Under the pieces are notes generated by a model that searched no databases, was not told the DNA's origin, and saw only the letters and a program-made list of their open reading frames with translations. A stretch of 64,000 nt of DNA, from the NCBI RefSeq assembly GCF_004023625.1, contig NZ_RPDJ01000037.1, forward strand, positions 52,343 through 116,342, given 5' to 3'. The stretch is from Streptomyces cavernae. Lineage in GTDB: Bacteria; Actinomycetota; Actinomycetes; Streptomycetales; Streptomycetaceae. Shown one piece after another: positions 43,029 through 51,790 of this stretch (positions within the stretch are counted from its first letter, which is position 1; every line of letters starts with the position of its first letter). Position numbers and translations under genes: made by a program.

Positions 43029-44135
43029 ATGCCTAAGCCCGGAGAACTCACATTCGTCGCGCCGCGCGGAGCCAAGAAGCCGCCGCGGCATCTCGCCGAC
43101 CTTTCGCCCGCCGAGCGGAAGGAGGCCGTTGCCGCGATCGGTGAGAAGCCGTTTCGTGCCAAGCAGCTCTCGCAGCACTACTTCGCGCGGTACGCGCACG
43201 ACCCGGCGGAGTGGACGGACATCCCGGCCGCCGCGCGCGGCAAGCTCCAGGAGGCGTTGCTGCCGGAGCTGATGACCGTCGTACGGCATCTGTCGACCGA
43301 CCAGGACACCACCCGCAAGACGCTGTGGCGGCTGTTCGACGGCACGCTCGTCGAGTCCGTGCTCATGCGGTACCCGGACCGGGTGACCATGTGCATCAGC
43401 TCGCAGGCGGGCTGTGGGATGAACTGCCCGTTCTGTGCCACCGGGCAGGCCGGGCTCGACCGGAACCTGTCCACCGCCGAGATCGTGCACCAGATCGTCG
43501 ACGGGATGCGCGCCCTCAGGGACGGCGAGATCCCGGGCGGACCGGCGCGGCTGAGCAACATCGTGTTCATGGGCATGGGGGAGCCGCTCGCCAACTACAA
43601 GCGGGTGGTCGGCGCCATCCGGGCGCTCACCGACCCCGAGCCGGACGGGCTGGGGCTCTCCCAGCGCGGGATCACCGTGTCCACGGTCGGTCTCGTGCCC
43701 GCCATCCACCGGTTCGCCGACGAGGGCTTCAAATGCCGGCTCGCCGTCTCCCTGCACGCGCCGGACGACGAACTGCGCGACACCCTGGTGCCCGTCAACA
43801 CGCGGTGGAAGGTGCGCGAGGTGCTCGACGCGGGGTTCGAGTACGTCGCCAAGTCGGGGCGGCGGCTGTCCATCGAGTACGCGCTGATCCGCGACATCAA
43901 CGACCAGGCCTGGCGGGGCGACCGTCTCGGGCGGCTGCTCAAGGGCAGGCCGGTGCACGTGAATCTGATCCCGCTGAACCCGACACCGGGCTCCAAGTGG
44001 ACGGCCTCGCGCCCCGAGGACGAGAAGGCGTTCGTCGACGCGATCGCCGCACATGGTGTGCCGGTCACCATTCGGGACACCCGTGGTCAGGAGATCGACG
44101 GGGCGTGCGGACAGCTCGCCGCCACCGAGCGGTGA
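43029..44135 (+). CDS. rlmN: 23S rRNA/tRNA (adenine-C2)-methyltransferase RlmN
   Basis: Radical SAM enzyme methylating A2503 of 23S rRNA and A37 of some tRNAs; 368 residues. The 4Fe-4S motif CGMNCPFC is in SSQAGCGMNCPFCATGQAG; FMGMGEPLANY, RLAVSLHAPDDELR and the C-terminal Cys in DGACGQL (methylated catalytic Cys) are present. ATG 43029 has no Shine-Dalgarno; a GACACT about ten bases upstream may be a -10 of a near-leaderless mRNA. Confidence 0.97.
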   Translation: MPKPGELTFVAPRGAKKPPRHLADLSPAERKEAVAAIGEKPFRAKQLSQHYFARYAHDPAEWTDIPAAARGKLQEALLPELMTVVRHLSTDQDTTRKTLWRLFDGTLVESVLMRYPDRVTMCISSQAGCGMNCPFCATGQAGLDRNLSTAEIVHQIVDGMRALRDGEIPGGPARLSNIVFMGMGEPLANYKRVVGAIRALTDPEPDGLGLSQRGITVSTVGLVPAIHRFADEGFKCRLAVSLHAPDDELRDTLVPVNTRWKVREVLDAGFEYVAKSGRRLSIEYALIRDINDQAWRGDRLGRLLKGRPVHVNLIPLNPTPGSKWTASRPEDEKAFVDAIAAHGVPVTIRDTRGQEIDGACGQLAATER

Positions 44136-44155
44136 GGTGCGATAGGGCACGGGCA

Positions 44156-44171
44156 GGTCACGAGCGTGACC
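44156..44171 (+). terminator. Palindrome after rlmN (terminator or operator)
   Basis: GGTCAC-GAGC-GTGACC, 6-bp stem with a tetraloop, 20 bases after the rlmN stop. No U tract. Could also be a protein site for the thiamine operon promoter, which should lie between it and the riboswitch. Confidence 0.45.
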
Positions 44172-44240
44172 ACGGCCTCGGCCCGCACGGATCACGGGGT
44201 ACCCTGACCTCCGTACACACCTTCATACCTGCATATTCCG

Positions 44241-44330
44241 ACAGGGGAGCGCCACAGCGCTGAGAGTGCGGCACGGGCCGCAGACCCTCTGAACCTCGCC
44301 CAGGTCATTCTGGGTAGGAAGTTCGGTCTT
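44241..44330 (+). ncRNA. TPP (THI-element) riboswitch
   Basis: The conserved blocks are in order: GGGGAGCGCC, CTGAGAGTGCGG, GCAGACCCTCTGAACCT and TGGGTAGGAAG. The aptamer precedes a thiamine ABC importer, matching the known role of repressing thiamine uptake genes when thiamine pyrophosphate is abundant. Confidence 0.95.
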
Positions 44331-44345
44331 CACTCAAGCTGTTGC

Positions 44346-44390
44346 GCCCTGCCCGGAGCCTCGGATCCCTCCGAGAGCGCCGGGCAGGGC
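44346..44390 (+). terminator. Expression platform of the TPP riboswitch: two-part hairpin with anti-Shine-Dalgarno
   Basis: Outer 11-bp stem GCCCTGCCCGG/CCGGGCAGGGC and inner CTCGGA/TCCGAG with a TCCC loop. The apex holds GGATCCCTCC (44363-44372), a perfect complement of GGAGGGATCC (44413-44422), which contains the thiB Shine-Dalgarno. So the region can either fold on itself or cover the ribosome site. Confidence 0.75.
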
Positions 44391-44423
44391 CGCGTCTCTT
44401 CTGGTCATCCCAGGAGGGATCCA

Positions 44424-45509
44424 GTGAGCACCACCAAGAAGTTCGTGGCCGTGGCCGTCGGGCTCGGTCTGGTCACGCTGTCCGCGTGCACGTCGTCCGA
44501 CTCCGACTCCGGGGACGGGGCCGCGGAGTCCAGGACTGTCACCCTCGTCAGCCATGACTCGTGGGCGGCGTCCAAGACCGTGATCGACGACTTCGAGAAG
44601 CAGTCGGGCTACCAGGTGAAGGTCCTCAAGGACGGTGACGCCGGGCAGGCCCTCAACAAGGCGATCCTCACCAAGGACAACCCCCAGGGCGACGTCTTCT
44701 TCGGCGTCGACAACACGCTGCTGTCCCGGGCGCTCGACAACAAGCTGTTCCAGTCGTACCAGGCCAAGGAATCCGACCTGATCCCGCCGGAGTACCTGGT
44801 CGACCCGCTGAAGCACCGGGTCACGCCCATCGACTTCGGTGACATCTGCGTCAACTACGACAAGGCCTACTTCGAGGAGCGCGGGCTGACGCCTCCGGAG
44901 TCCTTCGACGACCTGGTCAAGCCCGAGTACAAGGACCTCCTCGTCACCGAGAACGCCTCCACGTCGTCCCCCGGTCTCGGCTTCCTGCTCGGCACGGCCG
45001 CCAAGTACGGGGACGACGGCTGGCAGGACTACTGGACCAAGCTCAAGGCCAATGGCGTGAAGGTGGTCGACGGCTGGGAGCAGGCCTACAACGAGGAGTT
45101 CTCCGGGTCCGCCGCCGGCAAGAAGGCGAAGGGCGACCGGCCGCTCGTCGTCTCGTACGCGTCCTCGCCGCCCGCCGAGGTCGTCTTCGCCGATCCCAAG
45201 CCGAAGACCGCGCCGACCGGTGTCGCCTACGGCACCTGCTTCCGGCAGGTCGAGTACGCCGGACTGCTGACCAACGCCGAGAACGCCAAGGGCGGCAAGG
45301 CCCTCATCGACTTCCTCATCTCCAAGAAGTTCCAGGCCGACCTGCCGCTCAACATGTTCGTGTACCCGATGCGGGAGGACGCTCAGGTACCGGAGGAGTT
45401 CACCAAGTACGGCAAGGCAGCCGAGGATTCCGAGACCATGGCGCCCAACAAGATCGCCAAGAACCGTGACCAGTGGGTCAAGTCATGGACGTCACTGGTA
45501 CTGAAGTAG
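44424..45509 (+). CDS. thiB: Thiamine ABC transporter substrate-binding lipoprotein
   Basis: 361 residues. Lipoprotein signal peptide with lipobox LSAC (Cys22), then a periplasmic-binding fold of the iron/thiamine type: VTLVSHDSWAASKTVIDDFEKQSGYQVKV, GDVFFGVDNTLLSRAL, ICVNYDKAYFEERGLTPP. GTG 44424 has AGGAGG seven bases upstream, and this site can be masked by the riboswitch platform. First gene of thiBPQ; substrate assignment rests on the riboswitch and family. Confidence 0.95.
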   Translation: MSTTKKFVAVAVGLGLVTLSACTSSDSDSGDGAAESRTVTLVSHDSWAASKTVIDDFEKQSGYQVKVLKDGDAGQALNKAILTKDNPQGDVFFGVDNTLLSRALDNKLFQSYQAKESDLIPPEYLVDPLKHRVTPIDFGDICVNYDKAYFEERGLTPPESFDDLVKPEYKDLLVTENASTSSPGLGFLLGTAAKYGDDGWQDYWTKLKANGVKVVDGWEQAYNEEFSGSAAGKKAKGDRPLVVSYASSPPAEVVFADPKPKTAPTGVAYGTCFRQVEYAGLLTNAENAKGGKALIDFLISKKFQADLPLNMFVYPMREDAQVPEEFTKYGKAAEDSETMAPNKIAKNRDQWVKSWTSLVLK

Positions 45510-47173
45510 CGCGGAAGAGCCCTGGGACAGCGGCTCCGGCTCTGCGGAGGAGCGCGGCGCGGTTCGCCCTCATGGCCGTGCCCGTCGCGTTCTTCGGGCT
45601 CTTCTTCGCCTACCCCGTCGCCGCGATCCTCGCGCGCGGACTGCGGGCCGACGGGGTATGGCACTTCGGCCGGATCGCGGACGTCGTCGCCCAGCCCGAC
45701 ATCCGGCACGTGCTGTGGTTCACCACCTGGCAGGCGCTCGTCTCCACGGCGCTCACGCTGCTGATCGCGCTCCCCGGCGCCTATGTCCTCGCGCGCTTCG
45801 ATTTCCCGGGCAAGCAGGTCCTGCGGGCCGTCGTCACCGTCCCGTTCGTCCTGCCGACCGTCGTCGTCGGCACCGCGTTCCTGGCCCTGGTCGGCCGCGG
45901 CGGGCTGCTGGACGAGCTGTGGGGCGTACGCCTGGACACCACCGTGTGGGCGATCCTGCTCGCGCACGTCTTCTTCAACTACGCCGTGGTCGTACGCACC
46001 GTCGGCGGGCTCTGGTCGCAGCTCGACCCGCGGCAGGAGGAGGCGGCCCGGATGCTCGGCGCCTCCCGGTTCGCGGCCTGGCGCACAGTGACGCTCCCGG
46101 CGCTCGCCCCCGCGGTCGCCGCCGCCGCGCTCATGGTCTTCCTGTTCACCTTCACCTCATTCGGCGTGGTGCAGATCCTCGGCGGCCCGACCTTCTCCAC
46201 CCTCGAGGTCGAGATCTACCGCCAGACCTCGGAGATCTTCGACCTGTCGACGGCCGCGGTGCTGACGATCATCCAGTTCCTGGCGGTCGGGGCCATCCTG
46301 GGCGTGCACGCGTGGACCGTACGGCGGCGGGAGACCGCGCTGCGGCTCGTGGACGCGTCCGGCACTGCCCGGCGGCCCTGCGGGGCGGGGCAGTGGGGGC
46401 TGCTCGCGGGTGTCCTCACCACGATCGCCGTGCTGCTCGTAATGCCGCTCGCCGTGCTGGTCCAACGCTCGCTGGACGCCCCGGGGTTCGCCTACTTCAA
46501 GGAGCTGACCAGCGACGACAGTGGTGTGTTCCTGGTGGCGCCGGTCGAGGCGATCGGCAATTCCCTCCAGTACGCGCTCGCGGCCACCGCCATCGCGGTG
46601 GTGATCGGCGGCCTGGCCGCCGCGGCCCTCGCCCGGCGCGACGCGGGGCGTCTCGTACGGGGCTTCGACGCGCTGCTCATGCTCCCGCTCGGGGTGTCCG
46701 CCGTCACGGTCGGCTTCGGGTTCCTGATCGCGCTGGACGAACCGCCCCTGGACCTCAGGAGTTCCTGGATCCTGGTACCGCTGGCGCAGGCGTTGGTGGG
46801 CGTTCCCTTCGTGGTACGCACCATGCTGCCGGTGCTGCGCGCGGTGGACACCCGGCTGCGGGAGGCGGCTGCGGTGCTGGGGGCCTCGCCGTGGCGGGTG
46901 TGGCGCGAGGTCGACCTGCCGATGGTGCGGCGGGCGCTGCTGGTCGCGGCCGGGTTCGCCTTCGCGGTGTCACTGGGCGAGTTCGGGGCAACCGTCTTCA
47001 TCGCCAGGCCGGACAACCCAACGCTGCCGGTCGCCGTGGCCCGGCTGCTCGGACGGCCCGGCGACCTCAACTACGGGCAGGCCATGGCCCTATCGACGAT
47101 CTTGATGGTGGTGTGCGCGGTGGCGTTGCTGCTGCTGGAACGTATTCGGACCGATCGGGCGGGGGAGCTGTGA
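45485..47173 (+). CDS. thiP: Thiamine ABC transporter permease (fused two-domain)
   Basis: 562 residues with about twelve membrane segments: two tandem permease domains, each with an EAA loop (EEAARMLGASRFAAWRTVTLP and REAAAVLGASPWRVWREVDLP). This fused layout is typical of ThiP and FbpB. ATG 45485 overlaps the thiB 3' end by 25 bp; GTG 45473 is also open. The stop overlaps the ATPase start. Confidence 0.94.
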   Translation: MDVTGTEVARKSPGTAAPALRRSAARFALMAVPVAFFGLFFAYPVAAILARGLRADGVWHFGRIADVVAQPDIRHVLWFTTWQALVSTALTLLIALPGAYVLARFDFPGKQVLRAVVTVPFVLPTVVVGTAFLALVGRGGLLDELWGVRLDTTVWAILLAHVFFNYAVVVRTVGGLWSQLDPRQEEAARMLGASRFAAWRTVTLPALAPAVAAAALMVFLFTFTSFGVVQILGGPTFSTLEVEIYRQTSEIFDLSTAAVLTIIQFLAVGAILGVHAWTVRRRETALRLVDASGTARRPCGAGQWGLLAGVLTTIAVLLVMPLAVLVQRSLDAPGFAYFKELTSDDSGVFLVAPVEAIGNSLQYALAATAIAVVIGGLAAAALARRDAGRLVRGFDALLMLPLGVSAVTVGFGFLIALDEPPLDLRSSWILVPLAQALVGVPFVVRTMLPVLRAVDTRLREAAAVLGASPWRVWREVDLPMVRRALLVAAGFAFAVSLGEFGATVFIARPDNPTLPVAVARLLGRPGDLNYGQAMALSTILMVVCAVALLLLERIRTDRAGEL

Positions 47174-48285
47174 TGGGACCGGGAGAGGGACAGGGACCGG
47201 GATCGGGATCGGGTGACGGGCCGGAAGCCGGTGCCGCGGCGATGCCTCGGCCGATGCTGCGACTCGACGGTGCGACCGTACGGTTCGGGGCCCGGGCCGC
47301 GCTCGACGACGTCCGACTGGAGGTCGCCGAGCACGAGACGGTGTGTGTGCTCGGGCCGAGCGGCAGCGGCAAGTCGACGCTGCTGCGGGCGGTGGCGGGG
47401 CTCCAGCCGCTGGACGCGGGGCGGGTGTCGCTGGACGGCCGGGACCTCGGCGGGGTGCCTGCGCACCGGCGCGGTGTGGGGCTGATGTTCCAGGACCACC
47501 AGCTCTTCCCGCAGCGCGACGTGGGCGGCAATGTGGCCTTCGGGCTGCGTATGCGCGGCGCCTCCAAAGCCGAACAGAGCGCCCGCGTACGGGAGTTGCT
47601 GGAGCTGGTGGGTCTGCCCGGTGCCGCGGAGCGGAATGTCGCGTCGCTCTCCGGCGGTGAGCAGCAGCGCGTCGCGCTGGCCCGGGCACTGGCGCCGCGC
47701 CCCCGCCTGCTGATGCTCGACGAGCCTCTCGGCCAGCTCGACCGCTCGCTGCGCGAACGCCTCGTCGTCGAACTCCGCGAGCTCTTCCACACGTTGGGGA
47801 CGACCGTGCTCGCCGTCACCCACGACCAGGGTGAGGCCTTCGCGCTCGCCGACCGGGTCGTGGTGATGCGCGACGGGCGGATCGCGCAGTCCGGCACGCC
47901 GCTCCAGGTGTGGCAGCGGCCGGCCGACGAGTTCGTGGCACGTTTCCTCGGCTTCGACAACGTGGTTCCGGCGACGGTGAGCGGGGAGGCGGCGGACACG
48001 CCGTGGGGCAAGGTGCCCGTGCCGGAGGGATCGCCGCAGGGGCCCGGCACCCTGCTGGTACGGCCCGCGGGTGTACGGCTCACCGACCCGGCGGAGGGGC
48101 TGCGCTGCACGGTGACCGGGCGGACGTTCCGCGGCACCCATGTGGCCGTGCAACTGCAGCCGGAGGGCGCACCGCGCCTGGAGGCGGCGTGCGCGCTGCG
48201 GGACGCGCCGGAGATCGGGACGGAGGCCGGGGTCCTGTTCGACGCCGCCGAAATCTCGGTGCTGGAAGGTGCCGAGGACGCATAG
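47173..48285 (+). CDS. Thiamine ABC transporter ATP-binding protein
   Basis: 370 residues. A Gly/Ser/Pro-rich start (encoded by GGGACC/GGGATC repeats), then Walker A GPSGSGKST, Q-loop LMFQDHQLFP, signature LSGGEQQRVALARAL, Walker B RLLMLDEPLGQLD and H-loop AVTHDQ, with a C-terminal TOBE-like domain. Third gene of the importer; ATG 47173 overlaps the thiP stop. ATG 47242 is an alternative start after the repeat. The C-terminal domain is longer than classic ThiQ, so the symbol is left open. Confidence 0.94.
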   Translation: MGPGEGQGPGSGSGDGPEAGAAAMPRPMLRLDGATVRFGARAALDDVRLEVAEHETVCVLGPSGSGKSTLLRAVAGLQPLDAGRVSLDGRDLGGVPAHRRGVGLMFQDHQLFPQRDVGGNVAFGLRMRGASKAEQSARVRELLELVGLPGAAERNVASLSGGEQQRVALARALAPRPRLLMLDEPLGQLDRSLRERLVVELRELFHTLGTTVLAVTHDQGEAFALADRVVVMRDGRIAQSGTPLQVWQRPADEFVARFLGFDNVVPATVSGEAADTPWGKVPVPEGSPQGPGTLLVRPAGVRLTDPAEGLRCTVTGRTFRGTHVAVQLQPEGAPRLEAACALRDAPEIGTEAGVLFDAAEISVLEGAEDA

Positions 48286-48295
48286 GGTCCCGGTC

Positions 48296-49093
48296 ATGAC
48301 GTTGCTCGGACATGACCGGTACTGCAAAGAAATTGGCCGCCAGATCGAGCAGTTGAGGGCCGTGGTGACCTCCGGCGCGGAACTGTCCGCGACCGTGCCC
48401 ACCTGCCCGGAGTGGTCGCTGGAGGACCTTGTCCGGCACACCGGCGGCGCGCTGCGCTGGGCCGAGTACATGGTGCGCACCCGGGCGCGGGAGGAGGTGC
48501 CCGAGGAACGGGTCCCGGGCGGGGCCGGTCCCGGCGGGGAGGGCGATCCGGCGGCCCTCGACGCCTGGCTCGCCGAGACCGGGCGGATGCTGGACGCCAC
48601 GCTGCGCGCGGCGGGGCCCGACACGGGTGTGTGGACCTGGTCGTGGGCGCACACCTCCGGGTTCTGGGCGCGGCGGATGACGCACGAGCTGGTGGTGCAC
48701 CGTGCGGATGCGACGCTTGCGGCGGGGCTGCCGTACCAGGTCACGCCCGAGGTGGCGGTCGACGCGGTCGACGAGTGGCTGGAGATCGTGGAGTTCGTGC
48801 AGCGGACCGAGCCGGACGACCAGGTGAACGAGTTGCGCGGTACTGGGCGCAGCATTCACCTCCACGCCACCGACGCCCCGGACGCGTTGAACGCCGAGTG
48901 GCTCGTCGAGCTCACGGGGGACGGGGTGCGGTGGCGGAGGGGGCATGAGAAGGCCGGTGTCGCGCTGCGCGGTCCGCTGACCGAGGTGTTGCTCGCCTTC
49001 TACCGGCGACTGCCGCCGGACGGCGGTCGGTTGGAGGTGCTCGGCGATCGGGAACTGCTGGACTTCTGGCTGGAGCGGGCTTCGTTCGGGTGA
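48296..49093 (+). CDS. Maleylpyruvate isomerase/mycothiol-dependent-type (DinB-like) protein
   Basis: 265 residues. N-terminal DinB-like helical bundle with TCPEWSLEDLVRHTGGALRWAEYMV and WARRMTHELVVHRADAT, where the spaced His residues match the metal-binding pattern of the mycothiol-dependent maleylpyruvate isomerase family; C-terminal domain typical of the actinobacterial members. Substrate unknown. It follows the thiamine importer by ten bases and may be co-transcribed, but no thiamine role is known. Confidence 0.85.
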   Translation: MTLLGHDRYCKEIGRQIEQLRAVVTSGAELSATVPTCPEWSLEDLVRHTGGALRWAEYMVRTRAREEVPEERVPGGAGPGGEGDPAALDAWLAETGRMLDATLRAAGPDTGVWTWSWAHTSGFWARRMTHELVVHRADATLAAGLPYQVTPEVAVDAVDEWLEIVEFVQRTEPDDQVNELRGTGRSIHLHATDAPDALNAEWLVELTGDGVRWRRGHEKAGVALRGPLTEVLLAFYRRLPPDGGRLEVLGDRELLDFWLERASFG

Positions 49094-49111
49094 GTTCGAC
49101 GGCCCTCGGCC

Positions 49112-49801
49112 TCAGCGTGTGTTCGACGTTCTCGACGTCCCGCGCTTGCGCAGCGCGAACACGACCCCGCCGCCGGCCGCGACCAGTGTGACCGCGATGC
49201 CGGCGACCGCGCCGGTGTTGACTCCGGCGCCGGTCGCGGCGAGGTCCGAGGTACCGCCGGCCTGCGGGGCGGGCGCGCTTCTCTCGGAGGGTCCGGCTGC
49301 CGGGGAGGCCACCACGGTGCCGGCGCCGGGGGACGTGGACCCGGACGGCGACTGAGCGGGGTTCTCCGGCGGCTGTGGCGGGGCCGACGCCGGGGGAGTC
49401 GTCGCGGTGGAGGATCCGCAGGCCTTCGACGGCGTGATCAGGTCCGGTTCGATGTAGTCGTCGACGACCTTGCCCTTGGTGAGGACGTGGACGCGGTAGA
49501 TGGTGTTCGGGGCCCACTCCTCGGAGAAGGTGATCGTCTCGCCCTTGCGGGAGCCCTTGACGTCGTTGGTGCCGATCAGCTCGTCGCCGAGGTAGAGGGT
49601 GATGGTCGCCGGGGTGCCCGAGGCGTCCTTGTCGGTGACGCTGATGACGCCCTCGCCGTTCTCGTCGCACAGGGCGGCGGCGGAGAAGTCACGGATGTCG
49701 TTGGCGAGGGCGCTGCCCGCGGTGGTGAGCGCGAGCGCTGCCGCCGCGGACGCGACGCCGAGGATGCGCACCGAACGGGCGGTGCGGGAGGAAATGGACA
49801 C
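49112..49801 (-). CDS. LAxTG-type sortase-anchored surface protein
   Basis: 229 residues. Signal peptide ending near Ala33 (TTAGSALA), a compact beta-type domain (residues 34-127) with Cys45 and Cys128 possibly forming a disulfide, a Pro/Ser/Thr/Ala linker, then LAATG at 187-191, a hydrophobic segment and the basic RKRG tail. LAxTG is the motif of class E sortases in Actinobacteria. GTG 49801 has GAAGGG upstream. No sortase gene is adjacent. Ligand or role unknown. Confidence 0.88.
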   Translation of the reverse strand: MSISSRTARSVRILGVASAAAALALTTAGSALANDIRDFSAAALCDENGEGVISVTDKDASGTPATITLYLGDELIGTNDVKGSRKGETITFSEEWAPNTIYRVHVLTKGKVVDDYIEPDLITPSKACGSSTATTPPASAPPQPPENPAQSPSGSTSPGAGTVVASPAAGPSERSAPAPQAGGTSDLAATGAGVNTGAVAGIAVTLVAAGGGVVFALRKRGTSRTSNTR

Positions 49802-49881
49802 GGTTGCCCTTCAAGGGTTCAGCGACTGAGGGGGGTTGACGGGGTTCCACGCATGCGCAGGAACCCAGGAGGCTCACAGGT

Positions 49882-49908
49882 TTATTAGCGTCCCGTGAGC
49901 GCCGTCAA
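49882..49908 (-). promoter_or_regulatory. Promoter of the LAxTG protein gene
   Basis: On the minus strand TTGACG (49908-49903), a 15-bp spacer and TAATAA (49887-49882) form a plausible sigma-70 promoter about 80 bases before the start. Confidence 0.5.
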
Positions 49909-49992
49909 CGCATATGCCGCATCCGACCGTTGCCTTTCCGAATGTCTTTGCGCTTGTCTCTTTCTGCTCGCTTCATTCGGCTCGGGGGCACA

Positions 49993-51132
49993 TCACCGTG
50001 CAGAGGGCGTGGAGTCCTGGCGCGCCAGCCGGGCCAGTGCCTCGGGCGCCTCCTCGACGCGGTCCACCAGAGCTATGCGGGACTCCATGGAGCGTTCCCG
50101 GGCCAGTGCCGTGAGCAGGGGCCAGACCGGCAGCCTCTCCGTCCAGTGGGCACGGTCGACCAGGACCATCGGAGTCGGCTCGCCACGCGACTCGTAGTAG
50201 TTGGGGGTCGTGTTGTCGAACACCTCCTGCACGGTGCCGGCCGCGCCCGGCAGGAACACGACGCCTGCGTTGCACCGGGCCAACAGGCCGTCCTCGCGGG
50301 TGGCGTTGGCGAAGTACTTGGCGATGTGCTCGGCGAACGGGTTCGGCGGCTCATGACCGTAGAACCAGGTCGGGATGCCGACCGAGGGGCCGCCGGAGGG
50401 CCACCGCTCCCGCACCTCGAAGGCCGCGCCGGCCCAGTCGGTCACCGACGGGGTGAACTTCGGTGCCTTGGCGAGCAGTCGCAGCGCCTCGGTGAGCATC
50501 CCGTCGTCGAAGGGTGCCGCGTAAGCGCCCAGGTTGGCCGCCTCCATCGCACCCGGTCCGCCTCCGGTCGCCACGGTGAAGCCGGCCCGGGCCAGCTCAC
50601 GGCCGAGCCGTGCCGCGCCCTCGTACGACTCCGTGCCGCGCGCCATTGCGTGACCGCCCATGACACCCACCACCCGGGCGCCCACGAGGAGTTCGTCGAG
50701 CGCGTCCGAGACGGAGTCGTCGTGGACCGCGCGCAGCATGGACGAGAAGACGTCTCCGTCGCCCATCGTCGCCTGGAACCAGTTGTACGTCCGGGCGTCC
50801 GGAGTCGCCTCGTACCCCGCGTCGAGCGAGGCGTACAACTCGTCGGGCGTGTAGAGGAGACCGCGGTACGGGTCGAAGGGCACGTCCGCGACCGGCGGGA
50901 AGACCAGTGCGCCCGTGGCGCGCACGCTCGCGGCGGTGTCCGGGTCCATCGGGCAGCCGAGGAACACGGCGCCCTCGGTGTCGACGGACAGCAGTGCGTC
51001 GGTCCGTTCCGTCAGGTCGACCGCCTGGACGCGGTAGTGGGCGAGGGTGCCGAGGTCCGAGACGACCTGGTCGAATTCGTCCAGGGTCTCGATCTCACGG
51101 TCATGGGATACGTGGGGAGTGGTCGACTGCAC
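49993..51132 (-). CDS. LOG-family (TIGR00730-like) Rossmann protein
   Basis: 379 residues, longer than the usual 180-250 of cytokinin-activating LOG phosphoribohydrolases. The nucleotide-binding core is present: VGVMGGHAMARG, GRELARAGFTVATGGGPGAMEAANLGAY and FLPGAAGTVQEVFDNTT. The N-terminal 150 residues are extra, with RYNW-like and DPYRGLLYTPDEL segments. Likely a nucleotide N-glycosidase or NADP-binding protein; the old label lysine decarboxylase is unsupported. GTG 51132 follows a TAGCAT, so mRNA may be leaderless. Confidence 0.85.
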   Translation of the reverse strand: MQSTTPHVSHDREIETLDEFDQVVSDLGTLAHYRVQAVDLTERTDALLSVDTEGAVFLGCPMDPDTAASVRATGALVFPPVADVPFDPYRGLLYTPDELYASLDAGYEATPDARTYNWFQATMGDGDVFSSMLRAVHDDSVSDALDELLVGARVVGVMGGHAMARGTESYEGAARLGRELARAGFTVATGGGPGAMEAANLGAYAAPFDDGMLTEALRLLAKAPKFTPSVTDWAGAAFEVRERWPSGGPSVGIPTWFYGHEPPNPFAEHIAKYFANATREDGLLARCNAGVVFLPGAAGTVQEVFDNTTPNYYESRGEPTPMVLVDRAHWTERLPVWPLLTALARERSMESRIALVDRVEEAPEALARLARQDSTPSAR

Positions 51133-51191
51133 CCGCCCATGCTAGGCACGCTCGCCCGGCCGGGTGTTCCGAATGCCGGTTCCGCGCTCGT

Positions 51192-51599
51192 TCAGCCCTG
51201 AACGGCCGCCGGGTCCATCCACATGACCTCCCAGGTGTGACCGTCCGGGTCGTCGAACGCGCGGCCGTACATGAAGCCGTGGTCCTGGGTCTCGCCGCTC
51301 GCCGAACCGCCCGCCGCGAGTGCCTTGTCGACCAGTTCGTCGACCTTCTCTCGGCTCTCGGCGCTCAGACAGAGCAGCACCTCGCTGGTCCTGGTGGAGT
51401 CGGCGATCTCCTTCTTGGTGAAGTCCGCGTAGCGCTGCTTGCTCAGCAGCATCGCGACGATCGTGTCGCTGATGACGACGCAGGCGCAGTCCTCCGTGGT
51501 GAACTGCGGGTTGATCGTGTAGCCCAGTTCGGTGAAGAACTTCTTCGAGGCGTCCACGTCGTTCACCGCGAGGTTCACGAAGATCATCTGCTGGTACAT
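51192..51599 (-). CDS. VOC-family (glyoxalase/bleomycin-resistance fold) protein
   Basis: 135 residues with paired beta-alpha-beta-beta-beta modules: MIFVNLAVNDVDASKKFFTELGYTINPQF and GFMYGRAFDDPDGHTWEVMWMDP. A metal-binding Glu in HTWEVMW is conserved. Substrate unknown; very similar small proteins occur widely and are annotated as glyoxalases. The 190-bp region upstream is rich in AGGAGG-like motifs from repeated CCTCTGCG units. Confidence 0.88.
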   Translation of the reverse strand: MYQQMIFVNLAVNDVDASKKFFTELGYTINPQFTTEDCACVVISDTIVAMLLSKQRYADFTKKEIADSTRTSEVLLCLSAESREKVDELVDKALAAGGSASGETQDHGFMYGRAFDDPDGHTWEVMWMDPAAVQG

Positions 51600-51790
51600 G
51601 CGAGGTCTCTCCCGTCGGTCCCGTTCGGTGTGATGCCGTTCGCAGGGGTAGACGCGGGGTGCGGGCGGAACTCATCGCCGAGCGCCGAAGTTTTTTCTGA
51701 ATTCCTCTGCGACTCCTCTGCGTCCTCCTCCGCGGATTCCTCTGTGGCCTCCTCTACGGGTATTCCTCCGCGGCACCCTCGGCGCGCTTC

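Noticed and set aside
44346..44390. Reading the hairpin before thiB only as the rlmN terminator
   Set aside because: It lies after a complete TPP aptamer and its apex is complementary to the thiB ribosome site, so it belongs to the riboswitch platform.
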